A DNA stretch of 64,000 nt from Streptomyces sp. JHA26 (GTDB lineage Bacteria > Actinomycetota > Actinomycetes > Streptomycetales > Streptomycetaceae), in contig NZ_BDJC01000005.1 in NCBI RefSeq assembly GCF_002005565.1, positions 1 through 64,000 on the forward strand, written 5' to 3'. The notes under the pieces are model-generated. The model was not told the origin of the DNA. It searched no databases and saw only the letters and a program-made list of their open reading frames with translations. Below, piece after piece: positions 37,230 to 47,254 of the stretch (the first letter of the stretch is position 1; each line of letters begins with the position of its first letter). Made by a program: the position numbers and the translations under genes.

Positions 37230-38396
37230 TCACTCGTTCACGTAGACGCGGGGGACGCGCGCGCCGATCCGGGTGACGATCTCGTACGCGATGGTGCCGG
37301 CGGCCTGCGCCCAGTCCTCGGCGGTGGGCTCGCCGCGGTCTCCGGGCCCGAACAGCACCGCCTCGGCGCCGACCGGGGGCCGGTCCCCTCCCAGGTCGAC
37401 GACGAACTGGTCCATCGCGACCCGCCCCGCGATCGTGCGCCACTTGCCGCCGACCAGGACGGGGCCGGTGGAGGAGGCGTGGCGCGGGATGCCGTCGGCG
37501 TAGCCGAGGGGGACGAGGCCGAGGGTGGTCTCGCCGGGGGTGGCGTAGTGGTGGCCGTAGCTGACGCCGTGGCCGCCGGGGACCTGCTTGACCAGGGCCA
37601 GGGCGGCGGACAGCGTCATCACGGGGCGCAGTCCGAAGTCGGCGGGGGTGCCGATCTCGGGGCTGGGCGAGACGCCGTACATCGCGATGCCGGGGCGCAC
37701 GAGGTCGAAGTGGGTCTCGGGGAGCGTGAGCGTGGCCGGCGAGTTGGCGATGTGCCGCACCTCGGGGCGGACGCCCTGCCGCTCGGCGTACGCCGTCATC
37801 TCGCGGAAGAGGGTGAGCTGGGCGGCGATGGAGGGGTGGCCGGGCTCGTCGGCGCAGGCGAAGTGCGACCAGAGCCCGGTGACGCGGATCAGTCCTTCGG
37901 CCTCGGCGCGCCGGGCCTCCCGGACGAGTTCCTCCCAGTCGTCGCCCGGCTGGCAGCCGTTGCGGCCCAGCCCGGTGTCGGCCTTGAGCTGCACCCGCGC
38001 GGGGAGCCCGGCCAGCCGCGCCGCGGCGGTGACCTCCTGCAGGGCCCACGTTCCGCTGACGGAGACGTCGAGACGGGCCTCGACGGCCTCGCGCCAGGGG
38101 CCGCCCGGCGTCCACAGCCAGCACATGATCCGCACGTCGTCCGGCAGCCCGGCCTCCGCGCGCAGCGCGAGCGCCTCCTGGGGCGTGGCGGTGCCGAGCC
38201 AGGTCGCGCCGGCCGCGACGGCCGCGCGGGCGCACGGGATCGCGCCGTGGCCGTAGGCGTCGGCCTTGACGACGGCCATGAGGGCCGCACCGGGCGCCCG
38301 TTCGCGCAGCGCGCGCACGTTGGCCCGCAGTGCGGCCAGGTCGATCTCGGCACGGCCCCGCAGGGACGCGTCCCCTCGGACGGAAGTCTCACTCAT
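37230..38396 (-). CDS. alr: Alanine racemase
   Basis: 388 aa PLP enzyme making D-alanine for peptidoglycan. The PLP Lys lies in VVKADAYGHG (about residue 43); the Tyr of the second active-site face is in GVSYGHHYAT, and the C-terminal beta domain includes RVAMDQFVVDLG. ATG at 38396. Upstream is a 309-bp gap with an inverted-repeat element; downstream is the alpha/beta hydrolase gene. Confidence 0.96.
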   Translation of the reverse strand: MSETSVRGDASLRGRAEIDLAALRANVRALRERAPGAALMAVVKADAYGHGAIPCARAAVAAGATWLGTATPQEALALRAEAGLPDDVRIMCWLWTPGGPWREAVEARLDVSVSGTWALQEVTAAARLAGLPARVQLKADTGLGRNGCQPGDDWEELVREARRAEAEGLIRVTGLWSHFACADEPGHPSIAAQLTLFREMTAYAERQGVRPEVRHIANSPATLTLPETHFDLVRPGIAMYGVSPSPEIGTPADFGLRPVMTLSAALALVKQVPGGHGVSYGHHYATPGETTLGLVPLGYADGIPRHASSTGPVLVGGKWRTIAGRVAMDQFVVDLGGDRPPVGAEAVLFGPGDRGEPTAEDWAQAAGTIAYEIVTRIGARVPRVYVNE

Positions 38397-38488
38397 CGCG
38401 CCCCAGTCTCTCAGAGCCCCCACCCACCCCCTGCCCCAGCCACCATGACCTGCCGCAGCCACCACGACCGCCGGGGCCGCCGCAGCCG

Positions 38489-38506
38489 CGCAGCTACCTA
38501 GCTGCG
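38489..38506. repeat. Short perfect palindrome
   Basis: CGCAGCTA-CC-TAGCTGCG, two 8-bp arms around a 2-nt centre, abutting the larger inverted repeat that begins at 38514. Confidence 0.7.
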
Positions 38507-38513
38507 GGCGGTC

Positions 38514-38600
38514 GTGCCTCCCCCAGTGCCTGAACGGCCTGGGAGGTGCCCCCAAGGCGGCACGGGTGGGCGCTGGGGGCACCCCCTCTGGGGGAGGCAC
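38514..38600. repeat. Nested inverted-repeat element
   Basis: Outer arms 38514-38526 and 38588-38600 are perfect 13-bp complements; inside lie shorter GGTGCCCCC / GGGGGCACC complements. It resembles the GGGGGAGGCACC-type elements scattered through Streptomyces chromosomes. Confidence 0.75.
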
Positions 38601-38705
38601 CCCGCCAGCGCCGGCCACGCGGACCACCCCCCGCACCATCGCCTCCGCCCACGCAACGCCGCCCACCTCAGGCCCGGTCCGACCGCACCCCTCCTCCCCG
38701 CCCGC

Positions 38706-40157
38706 TCAAACCCCCCGCACATCCCGCCAGGCAACCCGCACCGCCTCCGCCACGTCATGCGCTCCCACCGGCGCCCCCGCCGCCGCGATCCGCCCGGCCA
38801 GCCCGTGCAGGTACGCCCCCGCGCTCCCCGCGTCCACCGCCGAGAGCCCCGCCGCCAGCAACGACCCCGCCAGCCCCGACAGCACGTCCCCGCTCCCCGC
38901 CGTGGCCAGCCACGACGTCCCCGTCGCGTTGACCCGCACGGGCCCCTTCCCGCCCGCCGCGGCCACCACCGTCGTCGACCCCTTGAGCAGCACCGTCGCC
39001 CCGTACCGCTCCGCCAGCTCCCGCACCGAGGCCAGCCGCGCCCCCTCGACCTCCTCGCGGCTCACCCCGAGCAGCGCCGCCGCCTCCCCGGCGTGCGGCG
39101 TCATCAGCGTCGGCGCCGTACGTCCCCGCACCGCGTCCGCGTCGGCCAGCCGCAGCCCGTCCGCGTCGATCAGCACCGGCACCCGGGCCTCCAGCACCTC
39201 CGCCACGGTCCTGGCGTCGTCCCCGGCGCCGGGACCGACGACCCAGGCCTGCACCCGCCCCGCCCGCTTCGGCCCCTGGTCCGACACGAGCGTCTCCGGG
39301 AAGCGCGCGATCACCGCGTCCCCCGCCGGACCGACGTACCGCACCGCCCCGGCCCCGCCCCGCAGCGCCCCGGAGACGGCGAGCACGGCGGCCCCCGGGT
39401 AGCGCGCCGACCCGGCGGCGATGCCGACGACCCCGCGCCGGTACTTGTCGCTCTCCGCCCCCGGCACCGGCAGCAGCCGGGCCACGTCCGCGTGCTGCAA
39501 CGCCTCCAGCTCGGCCGCGTCGTTCGGCAGCGCCAGCCCGATGTCCACCAGCCGCACCGACCCGGCGTACTCCCGCGCCGGGTCCACCAGCAGCCCCGGC
39601 TTGTGCGTCCCGAAGGTCACCGTCAGGTCGGCCCGCACCGCCTCCCCGCGCACCTGCCCCGTGTCGGCGTCGACCCCGCTCGGCAGGTCGACCGCGACGA
39701 CGGCGGCCCGCGAGCGCCCGGCCGCGGCGGCCAGCGGCACCGCCTCCTCCCGCAGCCCGCCCCGGCCGCCGATCCCGACGATGCCGTCCACGACCAGGTC
39801 GGCCCGCTCGATCAGCCGCTCCCCGTCACCGTCGGCGGCGACCCGCCCGCCGGCCCGCCGCAGCGCCGCGAGGCCGCCGGCGTGCGCGCGCCCGGGTGTG
39901 AGCAGGACGGCCGTCACCCCGGCCCCGCGCCGGGCGAGCCGCGCCCCGGCGTACAGGGCGTCGCCGCCGTTGTCGCCGCTGCCGACGAGCAGCACGACCC
40001 GGCTGCCGTAGACCCGGCCGGCCACGCGGCCGAGCAGCTCCGCGCAGGCGGCGGCGAGTCCGGCCGCCGCCCGTTGCATCAGGGCCCCGTCCGGCAGCCT
40101 CGCCATCAACTCCCGCTCGGCCGTCCTGACCGTCTCCACGCTGTACGCAGTCCGCAT
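38706..40157 (-). CDS. nnr: Bifunctional NAD(P)H-hydrate epimerase / dehydratase
   Basis: 483 aa fusion that repairs hydrated NAD(P)H. N-terminal NnrE epimerase (about 1-215: GSGDNGGDALYAGARLA, VDGIVGIGGRG, DLPSGVDADTG); C-terminal NnrD ADP-dependent dehydratase of ribokinase-like fold (about 225-483: GPGAGDD, TPHAGEAAALLG, LLKGSTTVV, GSGDVLSGLAG). ATG at 40157. In the usual actinobacterial order it follows acpS (87-bp gap). Confidence 0.95.
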   Translation of the reverse strand: MRTAYSVETVRTAERELMARLPDGALMQRAAAGLAAACAELLGRVAGRVYGSRVVLLVGSGDNGGDALYAGARLARRGAGVTAVLLTPGRAHAGGLAALRRAGGRVAADGDGERLIERADLVVDGIVGIGGRGGLREEAVPLAAAAGRSRAAVVAVDLPSGVDADTGQVRGEAVRADLTVTFGTHKPGLLVDPAREYAGSVRLVDIGLALPNDAAELEALQHADVARLLPVPGAESDKYRRGVVGIAAGSARYPGAAVLAVSGALRGGAGAVRYVGPAGDAVIARFPETLVSDQGPKRAGRVQAWVVGPGAGDDARTVAEVLEARVPVLIDADGLRLADADAVRGRTAPTLMTPHAGEAAALLGVSREEVEGARLASVRELAERYGATVLLKGSTTVVAAAGGKGPVRVNATGTSWLATAGSGDVLSGLAGSLLAAGLSAVDAGSAGAYLHGLAGRIAAAGAPVGAHDVAEAVRVAWRDVRGV

Positions 40158-40244
40158 GCCGTCGAGTCTTCCCTGTCCGACGCGGACATCACGGCCCGGA
40201 CATCACGGCGCGGCCGGAAGGGCGGGGCCCGCGCGGCGGGGAAC

Positions 40245-40616
40245 CTATCCCTCCGCGATCACCACCGCCGACGCGACCCCCGCGTCGTGGCTCAGCGACA
40301 CGTGCCAGGAGGTGACCCCCAGCTCCGCGGCCCGCGCCGCCACCGTCCCGGTCACCCGCAGCCGTGGCCGTCCGCTGTCCTCGACGTACACCTCGGCGTC
40401 CGTCCAGTGCAGTCCCGCCGGCGCGCCGAGCGCCTTGGCCAGCGCCTCCTTGGCCGCGAAGCGGGCGGCGAGCGAGGCGACGCCCCGGCGCTCCCCGCCC
40501 GGCAGCAGCAGCTCGCTCTCCAGGAAGAGCCGCCGCGCCATGGCCGGCGTGCGCTCCAGCGACGCCGCGAACCGCTCGATCTCGGCCACGTCGATGCCGA
40601 CCCCGATGATGCTCAT
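40245..40616 (-). CDS. acpS: Holo-[acyl-carrier-protein] synthase
   Basis: 123 aa. Transfers 4'-phosphopantetheine from CoA to ACP. The motif [12 protein letters not shown] (about 5-16) gives the Mg-binding Asp; [13 protein letters not shown] holds the Glu/Lys pair. ATG at 40616 is 7 nt after TAAGGT, so a leaderless transcript is likely. Lies between glmS and the nnr gene. Confidence 0.96.
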   Translation of the reverse strand: MSIIGVGIDVAEIERFAASLERTPAMARRLFLESELLLPGGERRGVASLAARFAAKEALAKALGAPAGLHWTDAEVYVEDSGRPRLRVTGTVAARAAELGVTSWHVSLSHDAGVASAVVIAEG

Positions 40617-40629
40617 GCCGAGCACCTTA

Positions 40630-40666
40630 GGACCTGTCGTTCGGATCATGCCGGCGTCGCGGGGGC
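40630..40666 (+). repeat. Short dispersed repeat B, copy 2
   Basis: Contains CGTTCGGATCATGCCGGCGT, about 85-90% identical to the copy at 22285-22320. Located between acpS and glmS. Confidence 0.7.
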
Positions 40667-40706
40667 CGCGGGAGGACCGCGGAGCCGCGCGCCGGGCCGC
40701 CGCGGC

Positions 40707-42554
40707 CTACTCCACCGTCACCGACTTGGCCAGGTTCCGCGGCTGGTCCACCTCGTTGCCCCGGACCGTGGCCAGTTCGCAGGCGAAGACCTGCAGCGGC
40801 ACCGTCGCCACCAGCGGCTGGAGCAGCGTCGGGGTGGCGGGGATGCGGACGAGGTGGTCGGCGTAGGGGACGACCGCCTCGTCGCCCTCCTCCGCGATGA
40901 CGATGGTCCGCGCGCCCCGGGCCCGGATCTCCTGGATGTTGGACACGATCTTGTCGTGGAGCACGGAACGGCCGCGCGGGGACGGCACGACCACGACGAC
41001 CGGCAGGTCCTCCTCGATCAGCGCGATCGGCCCGTGCTTCAGCTCGCCCGCCGCGAAGCCCTCGGCGTGCATGTACGCCAGCTCCTTGAGCTTCAGGGCG
41101 CCTTCGAGCGCGACCGGGTGTCCGACGTGCCGGCCCAGGAACAGCACCGTGTTCTTGTGGGCGAGCGAGCGCGCCAGCTCCCGGACCGGCTGCATGGTCT
41201 CCAGGACCCGGTCGACGGCGCCGGAGATCCGGGAGAGGTCGCGGACGACGCCGCGGATCTCGTCGGCGTACTTCGTGCCGCGGACCTGGCCGAGGTAGAG
41301 GGCGACCAGGTAGCAGGCCACCAGCTGGGTCAGGAAGGCCTTCGTCGAGGCGACGGCGACCTCGGGTCCGGCGTGCGTGTAGAGCACCGCGTCGGACTCG
41401 CGCGGGATGGTCGAGCCGTTGGTGTTGCAGATGGCCAGCACCTTGGAGCCCTGCTCGCGGGCGTGGCGCAGCGCCATGAGGGTGTCCATGGTCTCGCCGG
41501 ACTGGGAGATGGCGATGACCAGGGTCTGCCGGTCCAGGATCGGGTCGCGGTAGCGGAACTCGCTGGCCAGCTCCACCTCGCAGGGGATGCGCGTCCAGTG
41601 CTCGATGGCGTACTTGGCGATCAGCCCGGCGTGGAAGGCCGTGCCGCAGGCGACGACGACGACCTTGTCGACCTCGCGCAGCACCCCCGCGGGGATCCGC
41701 AGCTCGTCCAGGGTGAGGGAGCCGGAGGCGTCGATGCGGCCGAGGAGCGTGTCGGCGACCGCCTTGGGCTGTTCGGCGATCTCCTTGAGCATGAAGGAGG
41801 CGTGGCCGTCCTTCTCGGCGGCCGAGGCGTCCCAGTCGACGTGGTACGCGCGCACCTCCGCGGGGCTGCCGTCGAAGCCGGTGACGCTCACGCCGTCCCG
41901 GCGCAGCTCCACCACCTGGTCCTGGCCCAGTTCGAGGGCGTCCCGGGTGTGGGCGATGAACGCGGCGACGTCGGAGGCGAGGAAGGACTCGCCCTCCCCC
42001 ACGCCCACCACGAGCGGTGAGTTGCGCCGCGCGCCCACGACCACGTCCGGCTCGTCGGCGTGCACCGCGACCAGCGTGAACGCCCCCTCCAGCCGGCGGC
42101 ACACCAGCCGCATCGACTCGGCCAGGTCGGCGCAGGCGGAGTACTGCTCGGCGAGCAGGTGGGCGACGACCTCGGTGTCGGTCTCGGAGGCCAGCTCGTG
42201 GCCCCGCTCCTGCAGCTCGGCCCGCAGCTCGGCGAAGTTCTCGATGATGCCGTTGTGGACCACGGCCACCCGGCCGGCGTTGTCGAGGTGCGGGTGGGCG
42301 TTGGCGTCGGTGGGTCCGCCGTGCGTGGCCCAGCGGGTGTGGCCGATGCCGGTCGCGGCCGACGGCAGCGGGTGCTCGGCCAGCTCCTTGTCCAGGTTGA
42401 CGAGCTTGCCGGCGCGCTTGGCGGTGGCGAGCCCGCCGTCGGCGAGCACGGCGACGCCCGCCGAGTCGTATCCCCGGTACTCCAGCCGCTTGAGCCCGGC
42501 CACCACGACGTCGAGCGCCGACTGCGATCCCACGTATCCCACGATTCCGCACAT
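40707..42554 (-). CDS. glmS: Glutamine--fructose-6-phosphate aminotransferase
   Basis: 615 aa. Makes glucosamine-6-phosphate, first step to UDP-GlcNAc. Class II amidotransferase domain begins with the catalytic Cys2 (MCGIVGYVG); GHTRWATHG binds glutamine; two SIS domains follow (SQSGETMDT; SPRGRS region) and the C-terminal DQPRNLAKSVTVE tail is conserved. ATG at 42554 is 7 nt after TAGGCT, suggesting a leaderless mRNA with no room for a glmS ribozyme, and none was seen. Confidence 0.97.
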   Translation of the reverse strand: MCGIVGYVGSQSALDVVVAGLKRLEYRGYDSAGVAVLADGGLATAKRAGKLVNLDKELAEHPLPSAATGIGHTRWATHGGPTDANAHPHLDNAGRVAVVHNGIIENFAELRAELQERGHELASETDTEVVAHLLAEQYSACADLAESMRLVCRRLEGAFTLVAVHADEPDVVVGARRNSPLVVGVGEGESFLASDVAAFIAHTRDALELGQDQVVELRRDGVSVTGFDGSPAEVRAYHVDWDASAAEKDGHASFMLKEIAEQPKAVADTLLGRIDASGSLTLDELRIPAGVLREVDKVVVVACGTAFHAGLIAKYAIEHWTRIPCEVELASEFRYRDPILDRQTLVIAISQSGETMDTLMALRHAREQGSKVLAICNTNGSTIPRESDAVLYTHAGPEVAVASTKAFLTQLVACYLVALYLGQVRGTKYADEIRGVVRDLSRISGAVDRVLETMQPVRELARSLAHKNTVLFLGRHVGHPVALEGALKLKELAYMHAEGFAAGELKHGPIALIEEDLPVVVVVPSPRGRSVLHDKIVSNIQEIRARGARTIVIAEEGDEAVVPYADHLVRIPATPTLLQPLVATVPLQVFACELATVRGNEVDQPRNLAKSVTVE

Positions 42555-42610
42555 GACGGGCAGCCTACGGTCAGTTTCGATCACGAACCTGCTGTCACGT
42601 GCCCGAAATC

Positions 42611-42653
42611 GGAAATTCCCACCGGGGTACGAACACCCCGATGGGAATTTTCC
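42611..42653 (-). terminator. Terminator between lipoprotein gene and glmS
   Basis: Arms 42611-42628 and 42635-42653 form about 18 pairs with one bulge or mismatch around a 6-nt loop. It is unusually A/T-rich at the stem base (AAATT / AATTTT) for this genome. Confidence 0.85.
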
Positions 42654-42683
42654 GTCGGTCCGGCCACCGGCCGCGCCCGGTGG

Positions 42684-43472
42684 TCAGCTCAGCTTGGCGA
42701 GCTTGGCGAGCTGGATGTCGCTGATCTCCGTGGGGAAGGTGAAGTCCTTGCCCGTGGCGGCGGAGCCCAGGTTGAACACGGTGAACGACGCCACCGTGGA
42801 GCCCTTGCGGGTGACGGCGACCTTGACCGGGAACTTGTCGCCCCCCTCGCCGACCACCGTCATGGTCACCGCGACGGCCTCGTCGGCACCGGCGGGCGCC
42901 TTGTCGGTGACGACCTTGTCGATCTTCGTCGTGACACCGGCCGCGGTGTAGGAGAAGCCGCCCGCGCACGCGCTCACGGCGGCGTTCACGTCCTTGAGGA
43001 CCGACTCGGCGCCGCCGTCCCCGTAGGAGGCCAGGGTCACCAGGACCTTGTCCAGGTCGAACGCCTTGTCGAGCGCCTCCTCGGACACGTCGTCCCCGGA
43101 CGGCTTCTTCGACCCCTCCGTCCAGGACCGCTTCACCGTGGCCGCCGGCTCGCCCGCCGCGACGCCGGTCTGCGCGAAGACGAGCGGCTGGCACTCGGCC
43201 TTCTCCGCCTTCACCTGGTCCTGCGGGATGTTGTCCGCCGCGGCGGCCTCGGTGACCTTGCCGTTCTTCACGTCCGCCTGGGCCAGGACGGCCTTCTCCA
43301 GCTCGGCGGCGGTCAGCGCCTTGGCGGCGGCCGGGGCGTTCTTGTCACCGTCGGCCTTGCCGTCGCCGGTCGTGGCGCCGTCGTCGGAGGACCCGCCGCA
43401 GGCGGTGACGAGGAGGGCCAGGGCGGCGGCGGAGGCCGCCAGGGCGGTACGGCGCACAGCGGTCGTTCTCAC
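42684..43472 (-). CDS. Secreted lipoprotein
   Basis: 262 aa. Signal peptide with lipobox LVTAC (Cys25), an acidic Gly/Asp-rich spacer, then a mixed alpha/beta domain of unknown function (about 52-262) with a Cys pair (Cys94 and the Cys in VSACAGGF). GTG at 43472 has a weak AGAAAGAG upstream. Divergent from coaA; ends at a strong terminator before glmS. No substrate-binding family recognised. Confidence 0.8.
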   Translation of the reverse strand: MRTTAVRRTALAASAAALALLVTACGGSSDDGATTGDGKADGDKNAPAAAKALTAAELEKAVLAQADVKNGKVTEAAAADNIPQDQVKAEKAECQPLVFAQTGVAAGEPAATVKRSWTEGSKKPSGDDVSEEALDKAFDLDKVLVTLASYGDGGAESVLKDVNAAVSACAGGFSYTAAGVTTKIDKVVTDKAPAGADEAVAVTMTVVGEGGDKFPVKVAVTRKGSTVASFTVFNLGSAATGKDFTFPTEISDIQLAKLAKLS

Positions 43473-43671
43473 GTGGGGCGACTCTTTCTGCCAGGACTGC
43501 GGAGGAGCTCCGCATGCTTCGCGCGCACTGTACTCACAGGCGGCTCACAGCCGATCGCTCCGTGACCACCCGGTATGGGACCGTGACGCCTACGTGATCT
43601 TGGTCGGCGGGACGGTGCCGGCGTGACACAGCCCACCCGCCACCGTGTTCAAACTCCGTTAACAATGGACT

Positions 43672-44661
43672 GTGATCTCTCCGGTCCCCGCGATGCCCCG
43701 GAGCGCCCACCGGTCCCGGCCGGAGGCGACTCCCTACGTCGACCTCACCCGCCCCGAGTGGAGCGCGCTGCGCGACAAGACGCCGCTGCCGCTGACCGCC
43801 GAGGAGGTGGAGAAGCTGCGCGGCCTCGGCGACGTCATCGACCTCGACGAGGTGCGGGACATCTACCTGCCGCTGTCCCGGCTCCTCAACCTCTACGTCG
43901 GCGCCACCGACGGACTGCGCGGCGCGCTGAACACCTTCCTCGGCGAGCAGGGCTCCCAGTCCGGCACACCCTTCGTCATAGGGGTCGCCGGCTCGGTCGC
44001 GGTCGGCAAGTCCACCGTCGCCCGCCTCCTCCAGGCGCTGCTGTCCCGCTGGCCCGAGCATCCGCGCGTCGAGCTGGTCACGACCGACGGCTTCCTGCTG
44101 CCCACGAAGGAGCTGGAGGCCCGCGGCCTGATGTCGCGGAAAGGTTTCCCCGAGTCGTACGACCGCCGGGCGCTCACCCGGTTCGTCGCCGACGTCAAGG
44201 CGGGCAAGGCCGAGGTGACCGCCCCCGTCTACTCGCACCTCATCTACGACATCGTCCCGGACGAGAAGCTCGTCGTGCGCCGCCCCGACATCCTGATCGT
44301 CGAGGGCCTGAACGTGCTCCAGCCCGCGCTGCCCGGCAAGGACGGCCGCACCCGGGTCGGCCTCGCCGACTACTTCGACTTCAGCGTGTACGTCGACGCC
44401 CGCACCGAGGACATCGAGCACTGGTACCTCAGCCGCTTCCGCAAGCTGCGCGCGACCGCCTTCCAGAACCCGTCCTCCTACTTCCGCAAGTACACCCAGG
44501 TCTCGGAGGAGGAGGCCCTCGACTACGCCCGCACCACCTGGCGCACCATCAACAAGCCGAACCTGGTGGAGAACGTGGCCCCCACCCGGGGCCGGGCCAC
44601 CCTGATCCTGCGCAAGGGGCCGGACCACAAGGTGCAGCGCCTGAGCCTGCGGAAGCTGTGA
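43672..44661 (+). CDS. coaA: Pantothenate kinase (type I)
   Basis: 329 aa. Phosphorylates pantothenate, first step of CoA synthesis. P-loop [12 protein letters not shown] (about 104-115), DGFLLP, and the C-terminal [26 protein letters not shown] signature of bacterial PanK I. GTG at 43672 lies 6 nt after TAACAA, so probably leaderless. The next gene begins 32 nt later with its own leaderless-type -10. Confidence 0.96.
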   Translation: MISPVPAMPRSAHRSRPEATPYVDLTRPEWSALRDKTPLPLTAEEVEKLRGLGDVIDLDEVRDIYLPLSRLLNLYVGATDGLRGALNTFLGEQGSQSGTPFVIGVAGSVAVGKSTVARLLQALLSRWPEHPRVELVTTDGFLLPTKELEARGLMSRKGFPESYDRRALTRFVADVKAGKAEVTAPVYSHLIYDIVPDEKLVVRRPDILIVEGLNVLQPALPGKDGRTRVGLADYFDFSVYVDARTEDIEHWYLSRFRKLRATAFQNPSSYFRKYTQVSEEEALDYARTTWRTINKPNLVENVAPTRGRATLILRKGPDHKVQRLSLRKL

Positions 44662-44693
44662 CGGCGGCCGCCCGCCGCCTGTAGAAATACCGG

Positions 44694-45644
44694 ATGCTGC
44701 ATCTGCGTCTGATCACCCCGGCCGACCGGACCGACGAGGTGGTCCGTCTGATCGGCCGGACGGTCGGCACCACCCACCTCGTCGTCCTGCCCGGCGCCGC
44801 CCGCGATCCGGAGGGCGACGTCGTCATGTGCGACGTGGCCCGCGAGGCGGGCGACGAGATCATCAGCCGGCTCCGGGGGCTGGGCATCGACGACCACGGC
44901 GCCATCACCGCCGAGAACATCGACCTGTCGCTGTCCAGACGCGCCGACAAGGCGGAACGGGACGCGCCCGGCGAGCCCGCGGACGCCGTGCTGTGGGAGC
45001 AGCTGGAGGAGGCGACCCACGAGGAGTCGACCCTCTCCGTCACCTACGTCGCCTTCATCACGCTCGCCACGATGATCGCGGCCTGCGGTGTGGTGCTCGA
45101 CAACGCGATCCTGATCGTGGGCGCGATGGCGGTCGGCCCGGAGTTCGGCCCGCTGGCCGGCGTCTGCACCGCGATCGTCCAGCGCGCCCCGCGCCTGGCG
45201 CTGCGCTCGCTGACCGCCCTGCTGGTGGGCTTCGCGGTGGCGATGGCGGTGACGGTGGGCTTCAGCTGGCTCATGTCCGCGTTCGGCCTGTTCAGCGAGG
45301 GCAAGCTGGAGGGCGACCGTCCCAACACCGGCTTCGTCTACGCCCCCGACGCCTTCTCGTTCGTGGTGGCGGTCCTCGCCGGCGTCGCGGGCACGCTGTC
45401 CCTGACCAGCGCCAAGTCCGGCGCCCTGGTGGGCGTGGCCATCTCGGTGACCACGGTCCCGGCCGCCGCGAACGCGGCCGTCGCCCTGAGCTTCGGCGAC
45501 ACCAGGCAGACGGTCGGCTCCAGCGAACAGCTCCTGCTCAACCTGGCGGGCATCGTGGTGGCCGGCACCCTGACGCTGCTGTCCCAGAAGGCCCTGTGGG
45601 CGACCCAGCGCCCCCGGCTGACCAGGACCGACGACGCCGGTTAG
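44694..45644 (+). CDS. DUF389 integral membrane protein
   Basis: 316 aa. A cytoplasmic alpha/beta N-terminal domain (1-80, ACT/TIGR00271-like) is followed by a DUF389 membrane domain with about six transmembrane helices (from about 118) including the conserved GAMAVGPEFGPLAG motif. Function is unknown. ATG at 44694 is 6 nt after TAGAAA, suggesting a leaderless transcript despite close spacing to coaA. Confidence 0.92.
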   Translation: MLHLRLITPADRTDEVVRLIGRTVGTTHLVVLPGAARDPEGDVVMCDVAREAGDEIISRLRGLGIDDHGAITAENIDLSLSRRADKAERDAPGEPADAVLWEQLEEATHEESTLSVTYVAFITLATMIAACGVVLDNAILIVGAMAVGPEFGPLAGVCTAIVQRAPRLALRSLTALLVGFAVAMAVTVGFSWLMSAFGLFSEGKLEGDRPNTGFVYAPDAFSFVVAVLAGVAGTLSLTSAKSGALVGVAISVTTVPAAANAAVALSFGDTRQTVGSSEQLLLNLAGIVVAGTLTLLSQKALWATQRPRLTRTDDAG

Positions 45645-45660
45645 GGCCGGCGCGCCGCGA

Positions 45661-45735
45661 GGGGGCGCGGGGTCGTGCCGGTACGCGGCTCCGCCGCGCG
45701 GGCGCGACCGGCCACGACGCACCGCCGGCCCGCGG
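45661..45735 (+). repeat. Dispersed intergenic repeat, long variant
   Basis: Begins GGGGGCGCGGGG like the short copies but carries an inserted hairpin GCGGCTCCGCCGCG, then GCGCGACCGGCCACGACGC. It lies between the convergent DUF389 and glmM genes and may also act in termination. Confidence 0.65.
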
Positions 45736-45774
45736 CGCGCGGAACCCCCCGGCCCCGAACCGGGCGCCGCGCAC

Positions 45775-47133
45775 CTACCCCAGCGCCGACTTCACCGCGT
45801 CGGCCAGCCGCCCCGCGACGGACCGGGCCTGCTCGATGTCCGCCGCCTCGACCATCACCCGCACCAGCGGCTCGGTCCCCGAGGGACGCAGCAGCACCCG
45901 CCCGGTGCTGCCCAGCTCCCGCTCGGCCTCGCCGACGGCGGTCGCCAGCTCCGCCGACGTCTTGACCCGCGCCTTGTCCACGTCCGGCACGTTGATCAGC
46001 ACCTGCGGCAGCCGCTCCATCACGGACGCGAGGTCCCGCAGCGTACGGCCGGTCTGCGCGACCCGCGCCGCCAGCATCAGGCCGGTCAGCGTGCCGTCGC
46101 CGGTGGTGGCGTGGTCGAGGATGATGACGTGGCCGGACTGCTCGCCACCGAGGGCGTAGCCGTGCTCCTTCATCTCCTCCAGCACGTACCGGTCGCCGAC
46201 CCCGGTCTGCACGAACTGGATGCCCTCGCGCTCCATGGCCAGCTTGAAGCCCAGGTTGGACATGACGGTCGCGACGACGGTGTCGGAGCGCAGCGCGCCC
46301 CGCTCCCGCATCGCCAGCGCGAGCACGGCGAGGATCTGGTCGCCGTCCACCTCCGCGCCGGTGTGGTCCACGGCCAGGCAGCGGTCGGCGTCGCCGTCGT
46401 GGGCGATGCCGAGGTCGGCGCCGTGCTCCACGACGGCCGCCTTGAGCAGGTCGAGGTGGGTGGAGCCGCAGCCGTCGTTGATGTTGAGGCCGTCCGGCAC
46501 CGCGCCGATGGTGACGAGCTCCGCGCCGGCCCGCGCGAACGCCTCCGGCGAGACCCGGGAGGCGGCGCCGTGCGCCTCGTCGAGGACGATCTTCAGCCCG
46601 TCGAGGCGGTTCGGGAGGACGCCGACGAGGTGGGCGACGTACTGGTCGAGTCCCTCGTCGTAGTCGCGGACGCGACCGACGCCGGCACCGGTCGGGCGGT
46701 CCCAGGGGGCACCGGTGCGGTGCTCGGCGTAGACGGCCTCGATGCGGTCCTCGAGCTCGTCGGCGAGCTTGTGGCCGCCGCGGGCGAAGAACTTGATGCC
46801 GTTGTCGGGCATGGCGTTGTGGCTCGCGGAGAGCATCACGCCGAGGTCGGCGCCGAGCGCGCCGGTGAGGTGGGCCACCGCGGGCGTCGGCAGGACGCCG
46901 ACCCGCAGCACGTCCACGCCGGCGCTGGCCAGGCCCGCGACCACGGCGGCCTCCAGGAACTCCCCGGAGGCGCGCGGGTCCCGTCCGACCACCGCGGTCG
47001 GGCGGTGTCCGGCGAAGGTGCCCACCTCGGCCAGTACGTGCGCCGCGGCGACGGAGAGACCGAGCGCCAGCTCGGCCGTCAGATCCGCGTTGGCGACACC
47101 GCGCACGCCGTCCGTGCCGAAGAGTCGTCCCAC
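45775..47133 (-). CDS. glmM: Phosphoglucosamine mutase
   Basis: 452 aa. Converts GlcN-6-P to GlcN-1-P on the path to UDP-GlcNAc, downstream of GlmS. FGTDGVRG near the N-terminus; phospho-Ser104 in SASHN; Mg loop DGDADRC; sugar loop GEQSGH; phosphate loop [15 protein letters not shown] at 47133 is preceded by AGGAGGACAA. An array of nine octamers lies 122 bp upstream. Confidence 0.97.
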   Translation of the reverse strand: MGRLFGTDGVRGVANADLTAELALGLSVAAAHVLAEVGTFAGHRPTAVVGRDPRASGEFLEAAVVAGLASAGVDVLRVGVLPTPAVAHLTGALGADLGVMLSASHNAMPDNGIKFFARGGHKLADELEDRIEAVYAEHRTGAPWDRPTGAGVGRVRDYDEGLDQYVAHLVGVLPNRLDGLKIVLDEAHGAASRVSPEAFARAGAELVTIGAVPDGLNINDGCGSTHLDLLKAAVVEHGADLGIAHDGDADRCLAVDHTGAEVDGDQILAVLALAMRERGALRSDTVVATVMSNLGFKLAMEREGIQFVQTGVGDRYVLEEMKEHGYALGGEQSGHVIILDHATTGDGTLTGLMLAARVAQTGRTLRDLASVMERLPQVLINVPDVDKARVKTSAELATAVGEAERELGSTGRVLLRPSGTEPLVRVMVEAADIEQARSVAGRLADAVKSALG

Positions 47134-47254
47134 TTGTCCTCCTGAGGAAACGTCAATTCCGGGAGCGGCTGCTGTGCGGCCCACGCAGTCGACTCCCGTG
47201 GTGCCGGTCGCGCGTCGCGCCGCGCTGCCCGGTCATCCGATCACACAAGCCTTT

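Larger units (their letters stand above)
38397..38705. other. alr-nnrE/D intergenic region
   Basis: 309 bp. It holds an 18-nt palindrome (38489-38506) and a larger inverted-repeat element (38514-38600); otherwise a C-rich stretch with no gene. Confidence 0.7.

Noticed and set aside
42555..42610. glmS ribozyme
   Set aside because: The start codon is only 7 nt from the predicted -10 and no ribozyme core is visible.
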